A stretch of DNA of 64,000 bases from Holacanthus passer (lineage: Eukaryota; Chordata; Actinopteri; Pomacanthidae): contig JAFREQ010000035.1 in assembly GCA_025331565.1 (NCBI GenBank), positions 5,890,001-5,954,000 on the forward strand, given 5' to 3'. The notes below the pieces were generated by a model, which made no database searches, was not told where the DNA came from, and saw only the letters and a program-made list of their open reading frames with translations. Positions 1-12,899 of this stretch are shown piece by piece (the first letter of the stretch is position 1; each line of letters opens with the position of its first letter). The position numbers were made by a program, and so were the translations under genes.

Positions 1-130
1 GGTTGTCCAGGAAGGCACTCTCGCTCGTGTAGGCATCCAGGAGAACAAAATCTTGGATGCCCACGCGGTCCCGGGCTGTCAGGGAGGCCTCCATGTTCCT
101 CAGGATCTGGTTACACCGCTCCTCCAGGCT
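1..130 (-). CDS. myo1h: Class I myosin, exon 2 (partial, 5' end of gene)
   Basis: Read on the minus strand from 130 down, this exon is open throughout (43 codons plus 1 base). It encodes [20 protein letters not shown], continues with [20 protein letters not shown], and runs off the window. The TARDRVG-QDFVLL-(T/S)SE-AF pattern is the start of the motor domain of short-tailed class I myosins (MYO1C/MYO1H). These are membrane-binding actin motors with IQ motifs and a PH-like tail. The DAYTSESAF wording and the linkage to svop/ssh1 favour MYO1H over MYO1C. A splice acceptor (CAG) lies at 131-133 on the minus strand. Mammalian short isoforms start at the internal Met (MEASL here), so that is an alternative start. 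The ATP-binding loop and the rest of the gene are outside the window. Confidence 0.8.
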
Positions 131-1204
131 CTGTGCCCGAGCAGGAACACACAAGTGACAAGGAAACAAGGGATCACTACACAACTAAGTAATATGACAA
201 ATGTTTTATGCAATTTGTGAGATCTTGATTTTACAAATGTACTGCTCTGTTTACCAAAATCTACAGATATTAGGCTATTTTTGTTCTCAGTCCTTCCCTC
301 AACACCAATCCTATATGTCCCATCCTTTTCCTTTGCATCCTGTTTTCCTCAACCATTATCAGTTTTTGTTGAGGTTGTCACACCTCAAGAACGCAACATC
401 ATATACAACCTAGAACATATATTTCCCAGTGGGCTCATTTCCTGCCTGTTTGTCCCTATATCTTTGGTTTCCAGTCAGAGCCTTTAGTGGCCTTGGCTAC
501 ATCCTCTATGCTCATGACAAGTCTAAATTCAGCCTCCACTATCTAATCTGCTTCTCTGTCATAAGTCTTGTTCACGGCAGGGATAGAAAAACACAAACTA
601 CTCCACCTTAACTTTCATAGATTTAATATGAGACGAAACAAAAACTGAATCCTGAAGTAAAAAGCTATCGCATTAATTATAATATTTATAAAAACAGGAT
701 ATCCTCTCCTATTTAAAAATGCACAACTGAGGAAGTGCCAGGTAAAAAAAAAAAAATCAGCAAACGCAATGCACTTTAATTACGGTGCTATGAAAGAGCC
801 ACGAGTATTATGCTTCAGTAGTTTGGCTCTCATCACTGCCAAGCTGACTGTCACCAATTCGGAGTAACTGACACTCACAGATCATTGGCCAGTAAAACAA
901 GCTGCTGCTCTCCTGACCCAGCACACATTTACAGCAACATGTCACAGTGAATCATGTCCCCAAAAACCTCAAGATCGTTGAAATGTTCGACAAAGTTTTG
1001 CAAAAAGTGCCAAAAAGTTACCTACCCTGAAGGTCCCTGATGTGTGTGTGTGCCTCTGCACCTTTTCTGAACTGAACATCTGGTTTCATTGAAGGGAAAG
1101 GACAGGAAACACTGATAGATTACAGCCTCTGCTTCCTTCAATAGGAAACCATCAATTATGTAGTGAGTGTGCAACAAAGGAAGCAAATCACTCATTCTAA
1201 AATA

Positions 1205-1210
1205 TGTGTG

Positions 1211-1241
<31 letters not shown>
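1205..1241. repeat. (TG)n microsatellite
   Basis: Dinucleotide TG run of about 18 units with one interruption, in the first intron of the myosin gene. Confidence 0.95.
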
Positions 1242-1242
<1 letters not shown>

Positions 1243-3754
1243 CTAGATAGATAAGTTAATGTAGATGTTGCCTGGCTGTACTGTATTACTGTATTTACTG
1301 TATGATACTTTTTTTTTATCAATGATCATGCTTTTAAATCTAAATCACATAGAGCTGGATGGTGAAAGACTGGGAAAGGCTGCAATGTGTCAGGTCATCA
1401 AAAACATTCATTCTTTGTATTGTGCTTTTGTTTTAAGACTTATTATATACTTAGTCTTATTGTGCTTTATAGTGCTTTATAGCTTTATAGTTACAAGTTT
1501 TTGATGACAAAAAAGCTGATTGGATGATCAGAAAATTAGAAGGTTTTTCCCTCATTGGCCCAAACTCAACAGAGTTTTGCCTGTTTGTTGGAGGAGGCCT
1601 TTTATCAGAAATTTACACAACAAAAAAGAAAAGTCAAACAACTGATTGTAGTAATAAAGTATAAGCCTTTCAAAAGACCTAACATTACCTTAAATACTGA
1701 CTTACAGTAAGATTTTAATACTGTCTTTATTTCCATCACAGATGTGGTCTCTCCCAAGCTTTCCACATTTCTTGATGGGATGAGAATCTCGTCATGTGTC
1801 TGTAAATCACACCTAAAAAGTCTTGTGACATGCCAACTGCTCTCTGGTCAAGCAGCTCGGTCCGTCTCATACACGGTTCTGTGGATGTCTGTGTGAGCAG
1901 GCTGAGATTTGCAGCCGTTCAAAGGAAATATTACTTCTGCTGAAGACATGATTGATGGTAAAACTATAATATGCTTTTTTGCAAAAGAGTAGAGCAACAA
2001 GATAAGAGGTGACTTTTCTTTGCAACATTGCCATTTGATGTTAACCCTACAGTGATGGACAATTAAATTTTTAAGGCAAATATATGAACACAGATGAATA
2101 AAACTCAGTCACATGTATAAGGTAACACACCAAGAAAAAAACAACACGAACAACCGTAAAACATCAAATTTTGATGTCAGGCTACAGAGGAACAGGAAAG
2201 TCTATCTGACCCAGAGACCATCACCTGAGAGGGCGCTCCATTGTCCCTGTCTATCCAGTACGGTGCAGGATCCTGTTACGCAGCCACAAAGTGGCAGTTA
2301 GGCTCCTGAAAGAGATAGCGCTCCTCGTGGGCCATTGACTGACACCACACATCACCCAGGGCAACACACATTTAGGGGGCTCCAGGTGTCTAGAGAAACC
2401 TGACCATCAGCGGCCTCCATCACACCTGTCAAGTACAGTACCTCCTCTGTCGCTACTGTTTCACACGAGCAGAAAGTAACATGCTATGATTAACTTGTTT
2501 GGCTTAATTTTTGTATCACTGGACAGTCAAGAATCAACAAATCAAAAATGTGTTACTTCTGGATATTTAAATATAGTTTTATGTAAAGCAGCATTACATT
2601 TTTTTTTGTCTAATCGGGGTCAGTGAAACAAGCTGAAACATTCACATAGTATCACCTTAAGACGTCAATGTTCATTCCTCATCTAGTCGATATGCAGCAA
2701 CATTAGCATTCATTTGGAAACGTGTTTCTTGCCACCTGGTAAATATTCACTCTCCTTTTAATTCTTTTTTTTTTTTTGGCTCAGGCTCTTGCTAAATGCA
2801 CCACTATGTTCACAAACTAGTTGCTAACTTTGTTAATCGGTGCAGTGAGCGGGAATCGAAACAGTAAAGTTGAGGGCTGTAAAATCAAAACAACAAGCTG
2901 AAAGACACTGAAATGATCTGTAGAGCTGAAGGGACCTGCAGAGACCCCTTTTTTGACCCCTTTTACAATACACATAATTGATTAAGAGTATAAAAATATT
3001 GATTAGTGCAGCTTTAAAGTCATTACTTAATGTGTAGAATTTGAGCATGTATGACTGCAGCGCCCCCCCCCCTCAGTCATCCAGTGTCACAAAAGACCCA
3101 GAGGCAGACAGCAAAGCACACCTGTTCCCTCATGTCTGGATCATATAAAGAATTGTGCATCTGGGTACTTGATGCTAGATGAGTAAGATTTAGAATAAGA
3201 TGCTAAAATCTACACATAGTGGCTTTAAGTACAAAAACACAACTGCAGCCATGAAACAAAAGCCATGGTCATGTAAATACCTTTGTCTGTCCCAAAACCA
3301 TGTGCGTCATGGTTGAATCAATCGATAAATCCAAATTACTTTGAACTTCAATCCTCGAGTACGCAACTCTGACACGACCTGCGATGGTGGTTTTAGTAGC
3401 CGGTGAGCTCTCCCATAGTGGAGCCTCTTTAGGTCAGCACAGATATTTCACTGAGAGTCTACTGTCTCCTCTGCTGCTCAGGTTTGCATCAATCCGTGAT
3501 TCGAGCACTGGCTCGGAGCAGGCCCCGTACCAAGGCCTGGGAGAGAGGTGGTGGAGGAGGAAGGAGTGTGGCCCTGCTGCTTCCTGCTGGGCTGGCGTCC
3601 CTGCATTGTAGGTAATGAGGCAGTAATGAGCTACCTGGCTCTGGAAGCACTGGGCTGGTTAAACATTCATGGAGCCCAGGCAGCAAACGTTCATTCAGCG
3701 CTTCACCTGAGTGTTGAGCAGCCACACTATGTGTTTAAGGAAGACTGTGTGTTC

Positions 3755-3776
3755 GTGTGTGTGTGTGTGTGTGTGT
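3755..3776. repeat. (GT)n microsatellite
   Basis: Pure GT run of about 11 units, in the myo1h intron. Confidence 0.95.
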
Positions 3777-5474
3777 AATACAAGGATGTGGTAACTTTAT
3801 CCTCCCAGAGACCCGTCCTCAGCCTCCTCCCCACAAAATTACTGCACAGGTATTCGATTACTGATCTTTGATTAGGCAGATGCATTTCAAACTAATTACA
3901 AACTTCTCATTAGAGCCACGACCATCAGACCAGTTTGGGATCAATGTATTGCTGATTTTGTAATTTCAGACCTACAGCAATGCGCTACTGTAGTTGTTGT
4001 GCATTCTGTTGGTGCCATCTTCAACATAGAGGAGCTTTTAAATGAAACTTCAAATAAAAATTTGAATTAAAAAAAGTGATTGTGCTATAATATGGAGCTG
4101 ATTTTACCCATTTATAATCAGTTCTTTTATTTTTTTAAAGATTTTATTTGAGCATTTGCTGCATTTATTTAAAAACAGTGCAACAGAGAGCTAACAGGAA
4201 ATATGGGGAGAGAAAGGAAGGAAATCTCTAATGCATGATATTATTTTTAAAAGTGACATCATGGTAAGACATCTGTGTCTCATCCTTGTCTTGTGGTTCA
4301 GTTGTGACAGGCAGCGTAACGTTGCCCTCTCATTCTGTCTGTTTAAATTTTAACATTGTGCTTCCTGTAAGCATCAACAAAGACATCTTACGTTACTGCC
4401 TGAAGATAGGCCGAAACACACGGCGACATTAGAGAGCATTTCGGAAAAAATCCTCATTAACATAACGTAATCCATTATGCAAATACAGGGGGATTTCTAG
4501 GATCTACTCAATCTTTAAAGAGGACCAATGCTTTTCCTATTAAGGTTCCAGTAAGGCACACACACACACACACCAGATGGCCAGATGAGCCATCATTGAT
4601 TTACAGTCCACCTATTGAAAACCCAATGTATTAATTAAGGCTCATGCTGAATATTATCAATTGATGCAAGAACCACATATCAGCCCAGCTTTGACCTGTA
4701 TCAACAATCCAATTCTACATCTTTGACATGGAGATGGAAGAGAGTTTTTTTCCAACACTTTGCACATATATATATATATAGGAAACACACAAATGCCATC
4801 CATCTACGAAGAACTGAAAAAATTTCTAACTGAAAGTTTTGCTTTTAATTTGATATCTACTTTTTTTTTTATCATATGTTGGCAAGAAGCCTAAATCAAA
4901 ACTCAGAACAAATAAACCCAGCTTACCCAGCTGTAATGATGATGCAAAAACCTTGTATCTCCTTTACTTTTGCATTCATTTCATGCATAGCCTTGCTCCA
5001 CACTGATAGTGTACCTGAGTAATTAAAAAAGCTTAATGTCTCAGTCTTCAGACCACACAGTAAGGATTCACTCACACAACAACACTCAAAATCTCAGATA
5101 AGAGGTAAATAATATGGGCCATTGCAGTCTTGTTTCTGAAGAGTTAAGGACAAGTTGGATCACAACGTATCCTTGATCCACCACCAAATAAATATTCACA
5201 GGACCAATTAGTCCCAAACAACTAAACTTTCAAACTAATCCTTTATTCATGTGAGCAAACAGGACTCTGAAGGCCAGAACGAGCTGTGAGGCTATTAGTT
5301 TCAGAAGTGGAGCATTCAGTGAACAAATCGCACAATAATTAAAGTACAGCATCACAAAACCAGCTGATTTAGTGATTAATTTCAACAGGATATCTGCTAA
5401 CAGCATAGGTCATTAACATGTCAAAATATAAACTCATAAGACTGCAATATTTTGGCGTGGATATCAAATCTTAC

Positions 5475-5486
5475 CTTTGGGTCCAT
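5475..5486 (-). CDS. myo1h: Class I myosin, candidate first coding exon (MDPK)
   Basis: On the minus strand the sequence reads ATG GAC CCA AAG followed by a GTAAG donor at 5474-5470. It ends in phase 0, which is exactly what the exon at 130 needs, giving [12 protein letters not shown]... without a stop. The 5' UTR would extend upstream (higher coordinates), past about 5570. This would give the myosin an N-terminal extension of about 17 residues ahead of the short-isoform Met, analogous to the longer MYO1C isoforms. The exon is short, so the evidence is the strong donor, the phase match and the position; a transcript would be needed to be sure. Confidence 0.5.
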
Positions 5487-7182
5487 GTTGCGGTTCTTTG
5501 GGCTCTGCTGATGTTCTGTATTGTTCTGTGTGAGTCTGGCCGAGCAGCTGATGTGACCAGAGAGATGTGAGGACGGAGGGATGTGTTGTATATTCTACCT
5601 GTATTTATGACCGTCCCATAATGCAGCAGCCTCAGCATGTCCTCACTGTGTCCTACTTTTCTAGAGCTTTTATTTTCAGGTCGGCCTTATTCACTTGCAG
5701 GGCTACTGAAGAGTGAGAGCTTCCAACGGTCACAGACAAACCTCCAGTTCTAATGATGTCTTCCTGCAGCTGTAAATATAAAATTTAAAATTTCATCACA
5801 AAAACACTGTGTCTACGTGGGGCCTCTTGTCAAGTATTTAAGTAGTTCATCATTTTTCTCTAAAATTAGTTACTTTTGATACTTTGAGAACATTTTTGCT
5901 CATAATACGTTTGTACTTTTACTTGTAATGGAGTATTTTTACATTGTTGTATTGGTACTGTCACCTCAGTAAAGGATCTCAGTACTTCTTTCATCTCTGC
6001 ACATTGGGGACTGGACCACAATGCATTTAAATCTCATTTTACTGCTGATCCCTTTCCCACACATAGAATAGCATTTGAGTTTTCAGAAACTGGAAACTAG
6101 TTTGAGACACTGCAGGTAATCCAGAGGTCCTTGTCAGAGAGGCAGCAGGCCTGAAGTGCATACTGAGGTCAAAGCCTCATAAAGTCTGAGTCTGGCATTC
6201 TCATAGACAAGGTACAGGAAGTAATACTGCTATCTGAGAAGAGATGCATTTGGTTTTGGAAAGTCTAATTACAACTATGATTGTTTTGTGTGTGTGTGTC
6301 TCTGTGGCAATATAAACCAACAGACACACAACTCTAAACCTTTGTAAGAGTCATCCCTTTTTTTATATGAACAACCAGTATCAACGATACCTGAAGGATG
6401 AGAGCACAACCTACTGGTGGCTCCAGGCTATAACAGCTACTGAGTGCAGTAGTTGTAAACTGCACCTTATGTCAACCTCCTCTTGGTGAATCATTGTCAG
6501 ATCTTGGCTCACTTTACACCATCTATTAAGATTATTCTTCACTCACATAGGATCCGTCTGTTGATGCAGGAATAGTGTATGTGCTCTGATACACACACAC
6601 GATCTGTGCAGTTTCTTTAACTTGTGGTTATCAGTTGATTACGTTTAAGCTATCTTACTGTTGTACTTATTGTAAATCCCACTGAATGAGAACATAAGGT
6701 GCAAGTTTTGATTATGGGGATGAGGAGAGATGAATAAAGTTTGATTTATCTCTAGTTTAGTGACGATAACAAAAAGAAAACATTCAAGAACTGCCTTGAT
6801 TGTTTTTCTTGTCCTGCATCTTGTTTTTGATTTTGATAGCAAATGATAAAGCTGAAATATGCAACATGTTGATTCACTATTTTCAGTCTCATCACTCCTA
6901 ATTATTATTTTGATGAATCAAGCCCTCTAGAGACAATGTTTAAATAAGTATCACTGACCCACTTCAGTCACCACCTAACCTATAAACCTTCTGTCAACTC
7001 ACTCCTGAAATAGCAACTGGTGACTGGTTTCGTGGTGTAAACTCCTCCCCTTTCTTTTCCCCAGGTATTGTTCTCTGATTGGGTGTCACACTGGAACCTG
7101 AAGTGCACCAACAGGTTTGACCCAAAACAGCCGTGTGTATTGTATGGCAAGAGTCACAGATCTCTTAACACCCAACACTGAA
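5487..7182. other. Divergent intergenic region myo1h / svop
   Basis: Head-to-head spacer of 1.7 kb between the minus-strand myosin and plus-strand svop; promoters of both must lie here. I see no convincing TATA box or CpG island. A degraded interspersed element occupies about 5820-5990, and a short (TG)n lies near 6285-6298. Nothing else is recognisable. Confidence 0.6.
5820..5990. mobile_element. Degraded fish interspersed element (family A)
   Basis: This matches the 'tacttttacttgtaatggagtattttta' style of a very abundant fish repeat whose copies usually carry CAGTGGTGGAAAGTA and ACTTGAGTA motifs. The family recurs here near 7737, 20125, 49205 and 61960. I recognise the family by wording only and do not assign a superfamily. 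Confidence 0.55.
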
Positions 7183-10100
7183 ATGGACAAGTGGAGAGGT
7201 CTAACAGGGATAGCTTACAAGCGGTGGAGAGATCCTGAACTGAGGTAAAACAACAAAATGATTTTATGCTTTTGGGTGTTTTTTGTATTTCCTTATGTGT
7301 CTCTAATGCTGAAAGGGATCACACTCTGGGAAAACCTGTCCTGCCTTTCCTTTCCCCTTTTTTGCACTGACATTTAGGGGTGAGGCAAATTTTGTGGGTC
7401 AGAGCGATGAGGACCAGGGCACAGACAACGAGATCTGCACTATAGCTTCAGCAAGAGTCGACTCAGGGGGAAGAAAATCTGCATTCCGATCTGGATCTGA
7501 CAAAACGGAAGGTTTGTAGAACACTTTAAGTTGGTGTTCATACACATTTTGATCTCGTCTGTCATGTGAAAACTACACATCATCAAGGTGGCATTTTAAT
7601 ATAAATGTGTCTAGTTGCAATTTGAAAACCAGTCTGTCCTGATGGTGCTTGTTTTGTGAGGAAAACTAGGGAAACAAGTTACATATAAGCCAAGGAAGAG
7701 ATGTCCTTTGTAGCAGTGTGGATCAGCTGATCTACCATCAGGGGTGGAGGAAGCATTTGGATTATTTACTCAACTAACAGTAGCAAACCACAGTGTGGAG
7801 CCACAATGGAAAAGCCTTGCATTTATTCTTTTACTCATGGAAAAATACAAAAGTGTTGCCAACAAAATGTACTTCAAGTATTAAAAGTAAACGTACTCAT
7901 TATGAAGCAGGCCTGTCAGGGTTTCATGATCATATTGTTGCATCATTATTGTTGGTGTGTGTAACATGTGAGCTGTACTTAAATGTTAGCTGGTCAGGGT
8001 GGAGATCATTTTAACTGCTTTGTAAAGTATTTGGTAGTTTAATCTATAAACTTAACCAGTGTTTTGTTTGTGAAATTTTAATTAGCCATGAAAAAATGTC
8101 GTGGACTAAAATATACAGTATTTCCTCTGAAATGTGGTGGAACAGAGTTATAAAGTACTAAATAGTTTAATTACAAAAACCTAAAAAATGTACTTAATTA
8201 CAGTACTTGAGTGAATGCATTTAGTTACTCTTCACTACTGCTTACTGTTAATAATTGTGAACTCCTGTTCAGTCAGGGACTGGAGTGATTCTGCATGCAT
8301 TTCTTGACAGGAGACAGTGAACTTGCAGTGACCGTCTTGTCCCTTTTACAGAAACCTTCACAGTAGACGATGCACTGGAGGCCATCGGCTTTGGAAAGTT
8401 CCAGTGGAAAATCTGCCTCCTCACCGGACTGGCATGGGTAAGAATCCTAGAACACGCAGAAAGCTCCTCGCTGTGATTTCCACATACTGTACATCTCTCA
8501 CGTAACGTCTCTCTGAGAGCAGATCGGAGACGCGATGGAGATGATGATCCTCAGTGTCTTGGGCCCCCAGCTGCACTGTGAGTGGAGGCTGCCCAGCTAC
8601 CAGGTGGCTCTCATCACATCGGTAAAGTCCATTTAGGTCTTCTCAGAACAGTTTTATTCTACAGCTCGTTGATTTTGAAATGTGCGAAATTGTTTAAAAT
8701 CTTTCTTTTTGCTGCCTCAGGTGGTGTTTGTCGGGATGGGGATCAGTTCGCCTGTATGGGGCAATGTGTCTGACAAGTATGGCAGAAGAGTAGTGAGTCT
8801 GAAATCTGGTCTTTCGTATATGATTTACAGAATTTTCTACAGTATTTGATGTTTAACTCATGTATTTCTCTGTGTGTCTCTGTGGTAAACAGGGTCTGAT
8901 ACTTTGTATGTGTTGGACTCTGTTCTACGGCCTGCTGAGTGCCTTCACTCCAGTGTATGGCTGGCTCCTGTTCCTGCGGGGCCTCGTAGGCTTCGGCATC
9001 GGAGGAGCTCCTCAGTCGTGAGTTCGCTGCTTCTTCTGCACATGATGACATGAAGCCTGCAATGAACAAACAGACACATTCTAGCCATGAAGTGATATAC
9101 AACAAACATTCGGTCTCTTTTCAGGGTGACACTGTACTCAGAGTTTCTCCCAGTGAAGGCAAGAGGCACCTGCATCATGCTGATTGCGGTACTGTGGTGC
9201 TTTTTGTTATTAATGCATGACTTTTATTGTATTCCAGTGTTGAATCTTTGATCTGATTAATTATACTGCTTATTGATTCCCTCCTGGTTGATGTGTTTGT
9301 GTGCATCAGGTATTCTGGGCAATTGGCACTGTGTTTGAGGTCCTGCTGGCGTTGTGGATAATGCCCACTCTCGGCTGGAGGTGGCTGCTCGGCTTGTCCA
9401 CGATACCATTGGCAATATTTGTTTGCTTCTGCTTTGTAAGTATGTCGGTGATAGATAGTAGATAGAGATCCCTAAAAGAAAAACCAGCGGGGGTCAAACT
9501 CTCGCCTGAACTTTCTGTGTTACACAGTTGCTGCCTGAAAGTCCTCGCTTCGACGTGCTGACGGGAAAGGCAGAGAAGGCCGTGGCAACTTTAACACGCA
9601 TTGCCAAAGACAATGGCAAGACCCTGCCTAAAGGGAGGATGACTGTATATAAACAGGTGAGGTTACAGAGATATGGGTCAGAAAAAGAAGACGTGTGTCC
9701 AATACAATGCTTCACTGTTGATATTAATAATGTTGTCGTTTTAATTTCACAGAATGATCGTGGACGGATCAAAGATCTCTTCACTCCTCAGTATTGGAGG
9801 ACTACTCTTCTTCTTTTGTTTATATGGTTAGCTTGAGTAACTTATTTTCTATGCTATATTTCTATCAACTTTCCTTAATCATGTATTTTGATCACAGGTA
9901 ATTATTTAATCAAGGCTGGACTAACAATTGGGCAAAGCAGGCACCTGTTTGCAAAACCTCCAGGTGTCTCAGTTGGATTCAGGTCATTTGACTAAGTGCA
10001 AATTAGTTTGGGAGCATACATTTAAATAAAGTATCTACTGAATCTTTAAGATGTGTTATTTTCAGTTGATATTGTGCTTAAATTCTACATTTTCTTAAGT

Positions 10101-11786
10101 AAATTTGTGCTCAGTCAAATTGCCTGAAATGAAATTGACAAACTTTGGGTCAGGTAGTATTGCAGAAGTGTCTGGTTGCTATTTAGAGCACCAGACAAAA
10201 TAATGCTGAGATGGGAAATGGGCCCATAAGTAGTCTACTAGTGGGTAAATCCGGCCATGTATTTAATGCTTTTTTTTTCAACTACTTGTGCAACTACAAT
10301 TGTACATTGTATTGTTTTTTTCATTCAAAGGTTTGCAAATGCCTTCTCCTATTATGGGATAGTCCTGCTGACAACTGAGATGTTTCAGTCTGGAGATTCA
10401 TGTGGGGGTAAGTAGCAGTTACTCCTTGTGGATCAGCTCCGTCTTAAATTTGAACAAATACCAAAAAGCAAACCGTCCTTCGTCCTTACAGCAACCCAAG
10501 GGGTCAAGATTGAACCAAGCTGTAGTCTGGAATGCAAATCTTTGACATCAGCTGACTACAAAGACCTTTTATGGACGACCTTGGCTGAATTCCCAGGTAA
10601 AATGCTCCTTATTAGCATTTTCTCAGAGCTGTGCTGTGTAATTGAAGCTGAAGTCCTGTTGACAAAAGCCCATATACTTTTCTTCGTTATCGATCCAGAA
10701 CAAAAATCTGAGACAACATGGATAAAATGATGTCATAATTATAGATTTATTTTTTCTATATTTATACAATTATTCTAAACATATCTCTAATGCCATGACT
10801 TTTGGTGCACATATAAAGATATATTTCCATTTTAAATTCATATTTATACACTTACGTAATTATGGCTTAAAGTCTTTCAGGGCTTGTTGATATAAGGAGG
10901 AGTGAGATACAGAAATGTGTTGCACAAAGGAGCAGCCCAGGTTGGAGAACTGCAATTGGATTTAATTGTAATCTTTCTTTCCAAGCTTGACTGCAGTTTA
11001 TAAAATATATGTTTGCTGTTTCATGTTTGTTTCAGGTCTCTTGGTTATCCTTCTGGCAGTTGACCGTATTGGCAGGAAGAAGAGCCTGGCGCTGTGTTTC
11101 TTCATGTTTTCTCTGTGCATTCTGCCTTTATATGCTTGTATTGGGAGGTGCGTTTGTCTTTGTGTTTTAATTTTATGATATTGGAACAACAGCCATAAAA
11201 CATCAAGGCTGATTTCAGACTCTCTGTCTTTCTATTCATACAGGGTAGCTCTTACAATCTTCATCTTTATTGCCAGAGCCTTCATCTCTGGAGGATTCCA
11301 AGTTGCTTTTGTTTACACACCAGAGGTAAATCTACACACCCTTTTATGATTTTAGTAATAAATATTTGTTTGTAGATCATTTGCACTGGACAAATGCTCT
11401 CTCTCTTTAGGTGTTCCCTACAGAAAACAGAGCCTTAGCAATGGGGACTTGCAGTGCAATGGCCAGGATAGGTTCCCTGATTACACCCTTTGTGGCACAG
11501 GTATGCAGAATCAAAATGAGGTCCGGGCAGCACCAGTCTGATATCAGACACCTTCCTGTATGCTTCTCCTCCTGGCTCCTCAGTTTTTGTGTTTTGCTCC
11601 TAGGTGATGCTCAGGACATCGGTGTATTTGACCCTGTCGATGTACTGTGGCTGTTGTCTGCTGGCTGGGGTTGCATCCTTGATCTTGCCCATCGAGACAT
11701 TGGGTAGGGGTCTGCAGGAGTCCAGTTTTGACCAGGAGGCCGGAGACCAGACAACCAGCCAGTCAAACGGTACAGCTCACCCCTAG
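7183..11786 (+). CDS. svop: Synaptic vesicle 2-related protein (SVOP), MFS-type transporter
   Basis: Sixteen coding exons: 7183-7244, 7378-7511, 8352-8437, 8523-8621, 8721-8792, 8893-9017, 9125-9188, 9310-9435, 9528-9656, 9753-9826, 10331-10407, 10492-10596, 11036-11147, 11244-11325, 11411-11500, 11604-11786. They sum to 1620 bases (539 aa; human SVOP is about 548). The product is a 12-helix major facilitator superfamily protein of synaptic vesicles related to SV2, whose substrate is not established. Diagnostic stretches are [21 protein letters not shown], the sugar-transporter-like DKYGRR loop, [37 protein letters not shown] and [11 protein letters not shown]. The family-wide large lumenal loop between helices 7 and 8 is short here, as in SVOP. 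These stretches match SVOP better than SVOPL. The first 60 residues ([12 protein letters not shown]...) do not resemble the mammalian N-terminus. The donor after exon 2 (GTTTGT) is weak. The ATG has A at -3 and G at +4. Confidence 0.92.
7737..8240. mobile_element. Fish interspersed element (family A), in svop intron 2
   Basis: Begins 'ggggtggaggaagcatttgg' and contains the characteristic 'aaaatgtacttcaagtatta' and 'actcattatgaagcaggcc' wording of the high-copy fish family, ending near 'acttgagtgaatgcatttag'. It fills most of the intron between exons 2 and 3 and has no intact coding frame. Confidence 0.6.
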
Positions 11787-12235
11787 GACCGGAGGCAGAT
11801 CAACTGGGGGAATGAACAAAATAGAAAAGAAATTTTGCTAACTGCCAGGCTGCTGCAGACGCCACAGTGTTCTGCTTTAACTGTGGGTTGAATCCTGTGA
11901 GCGATGATGGGTGAAGAACAACCAGACAATCTCATTACAGGCTGGGAGTGATAATTGAGGGTAGGCCTACTTCCCATGTCTAATGAGAGCGGATGCACAC
12001 TTGTGCTCAGACTGGTTTGTTTACTGTTTTTTCCATCTAGGCCATGAGAAGCAACAGACGGACTTTTTAGAAAATGATGACCCACTGTGCCGACTCTGCT
12101 CAGAGCTACACATTTTACACTGACCTTAAGAGACTGACACATTTTTTTGTATATTTTGGATTTAAAAAATCACTTTTTGTATTTATTTATATATATAGCC
12201 ATGTACCTTTACTAATTAAAGTGTTCAATCTGCTT
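11787..12235 (+). other. svop 3' UTR with ATTAAA poly(A) signal
   Basis: Non-coding sequence following the svop stop. An ATTAAA hexamer at 12215-12220 is the best poly(A) signal, followed by a T-rich stretch. The expected cleavage site therefore falls at the first unit of the tandem array that begins near 12226. Confidence 0.6.
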
Positions 12236-12690
12236 TAGTCTCTTTTTTCAGTGAATCTCAGTATTGTAATGATTGATCGATTACCCAGTTAATCCATAAG
12301 TTGACAATGACACAATCCAGACATTCTTCTCAAATGTGAAAATTGGTTGTCTTCCTTTCCTTAACATTATAATGAATTCAATCTGCTTTAGGCTTTTTTT
12401 TTCAGTGAATCTCAGTATTGTAATTATTGGTCGATTATTTGATTAATCAGGAAGGTGATGCTGATGATAAAATCCAGACTTTCTTCTCAAATGTGAAAAT
12501 TAGCTGTCTTCCATGTTTTAACATTAGGCCTATAATAAATCAAATCTGCTTTAGACTCTTTTTTTCAGTGAATCTCAGTATTGTAATTATTATTATAATA
12601 TATTGATTGATCAGTAAGTTAAAAGATAAAATCCAGACATTCTTCTCAAGTGTGAAAATTGTCTTCCTTGTTTTAACATTACAGTAAATT
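12226..12690. repeat. Three-copy imperfect tandem repeat (~155 bp unit)
   Basis: Units begin at about 12226, 12379 and 12541, each with 'caatctgctttag', 'cagtgaatctcagtattgta', 'gatcgatta/gattaatc' and 'cttctcaaatgtgaaaatt'. Spacing is about 153 and 162 bases. The wording is related to a common fish element carrying ATTAATCGATTA blocks (other copies near 46830 and 61600), so this looks like a local tandem amplification of one such insertion between svop and ssh1. Confidence 0.8.
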
Positions 12691-12899
12691 TTTGATTTCC
12701 GGACAAAACAAGACAGTTGTTGACATCACTAAGGATTCGAGATTGTGATAGAGCATTTTTAACTGTTTTCTGATGTTAAACTACATCAACCAAACAATTA
12801 ATCGATTAGATAATGAGCACATTAATCGATTATGGTCGTTTCATAACACGATCACAACATTATTCCATCAATATTTATATTTGGGACTTCCTAGTCTGG

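Larger units (their letters stand above)
131..5474 (-). other. myo1h intron 1 (5.3 kb, non-coding)
   Basis: This is the interval between the exon carrying the motor-domain start and the upstream exon at 5475-5486. It is AT-rich and I see no exon-like open frame with splice sites. It holds simple repeats: (TG)n near 1205-1241, (GT)n near 3755-3776, (CA)n near 4556-4574 and a short (TA)n near 4769-4780. A GC-richer island around 3380-3700 has open frames on both strands but resembles no family I know. A further small exon inside this interval cannot be excluded by eye. Confidence 0.6.

Noticed and set aside
3384..3778. Open frames of 75-78 codons on both strands in the myo1h intron.
   Set aside because: Opposite-strand overlap, no recognisable motif, ends in a GT microsatellite.
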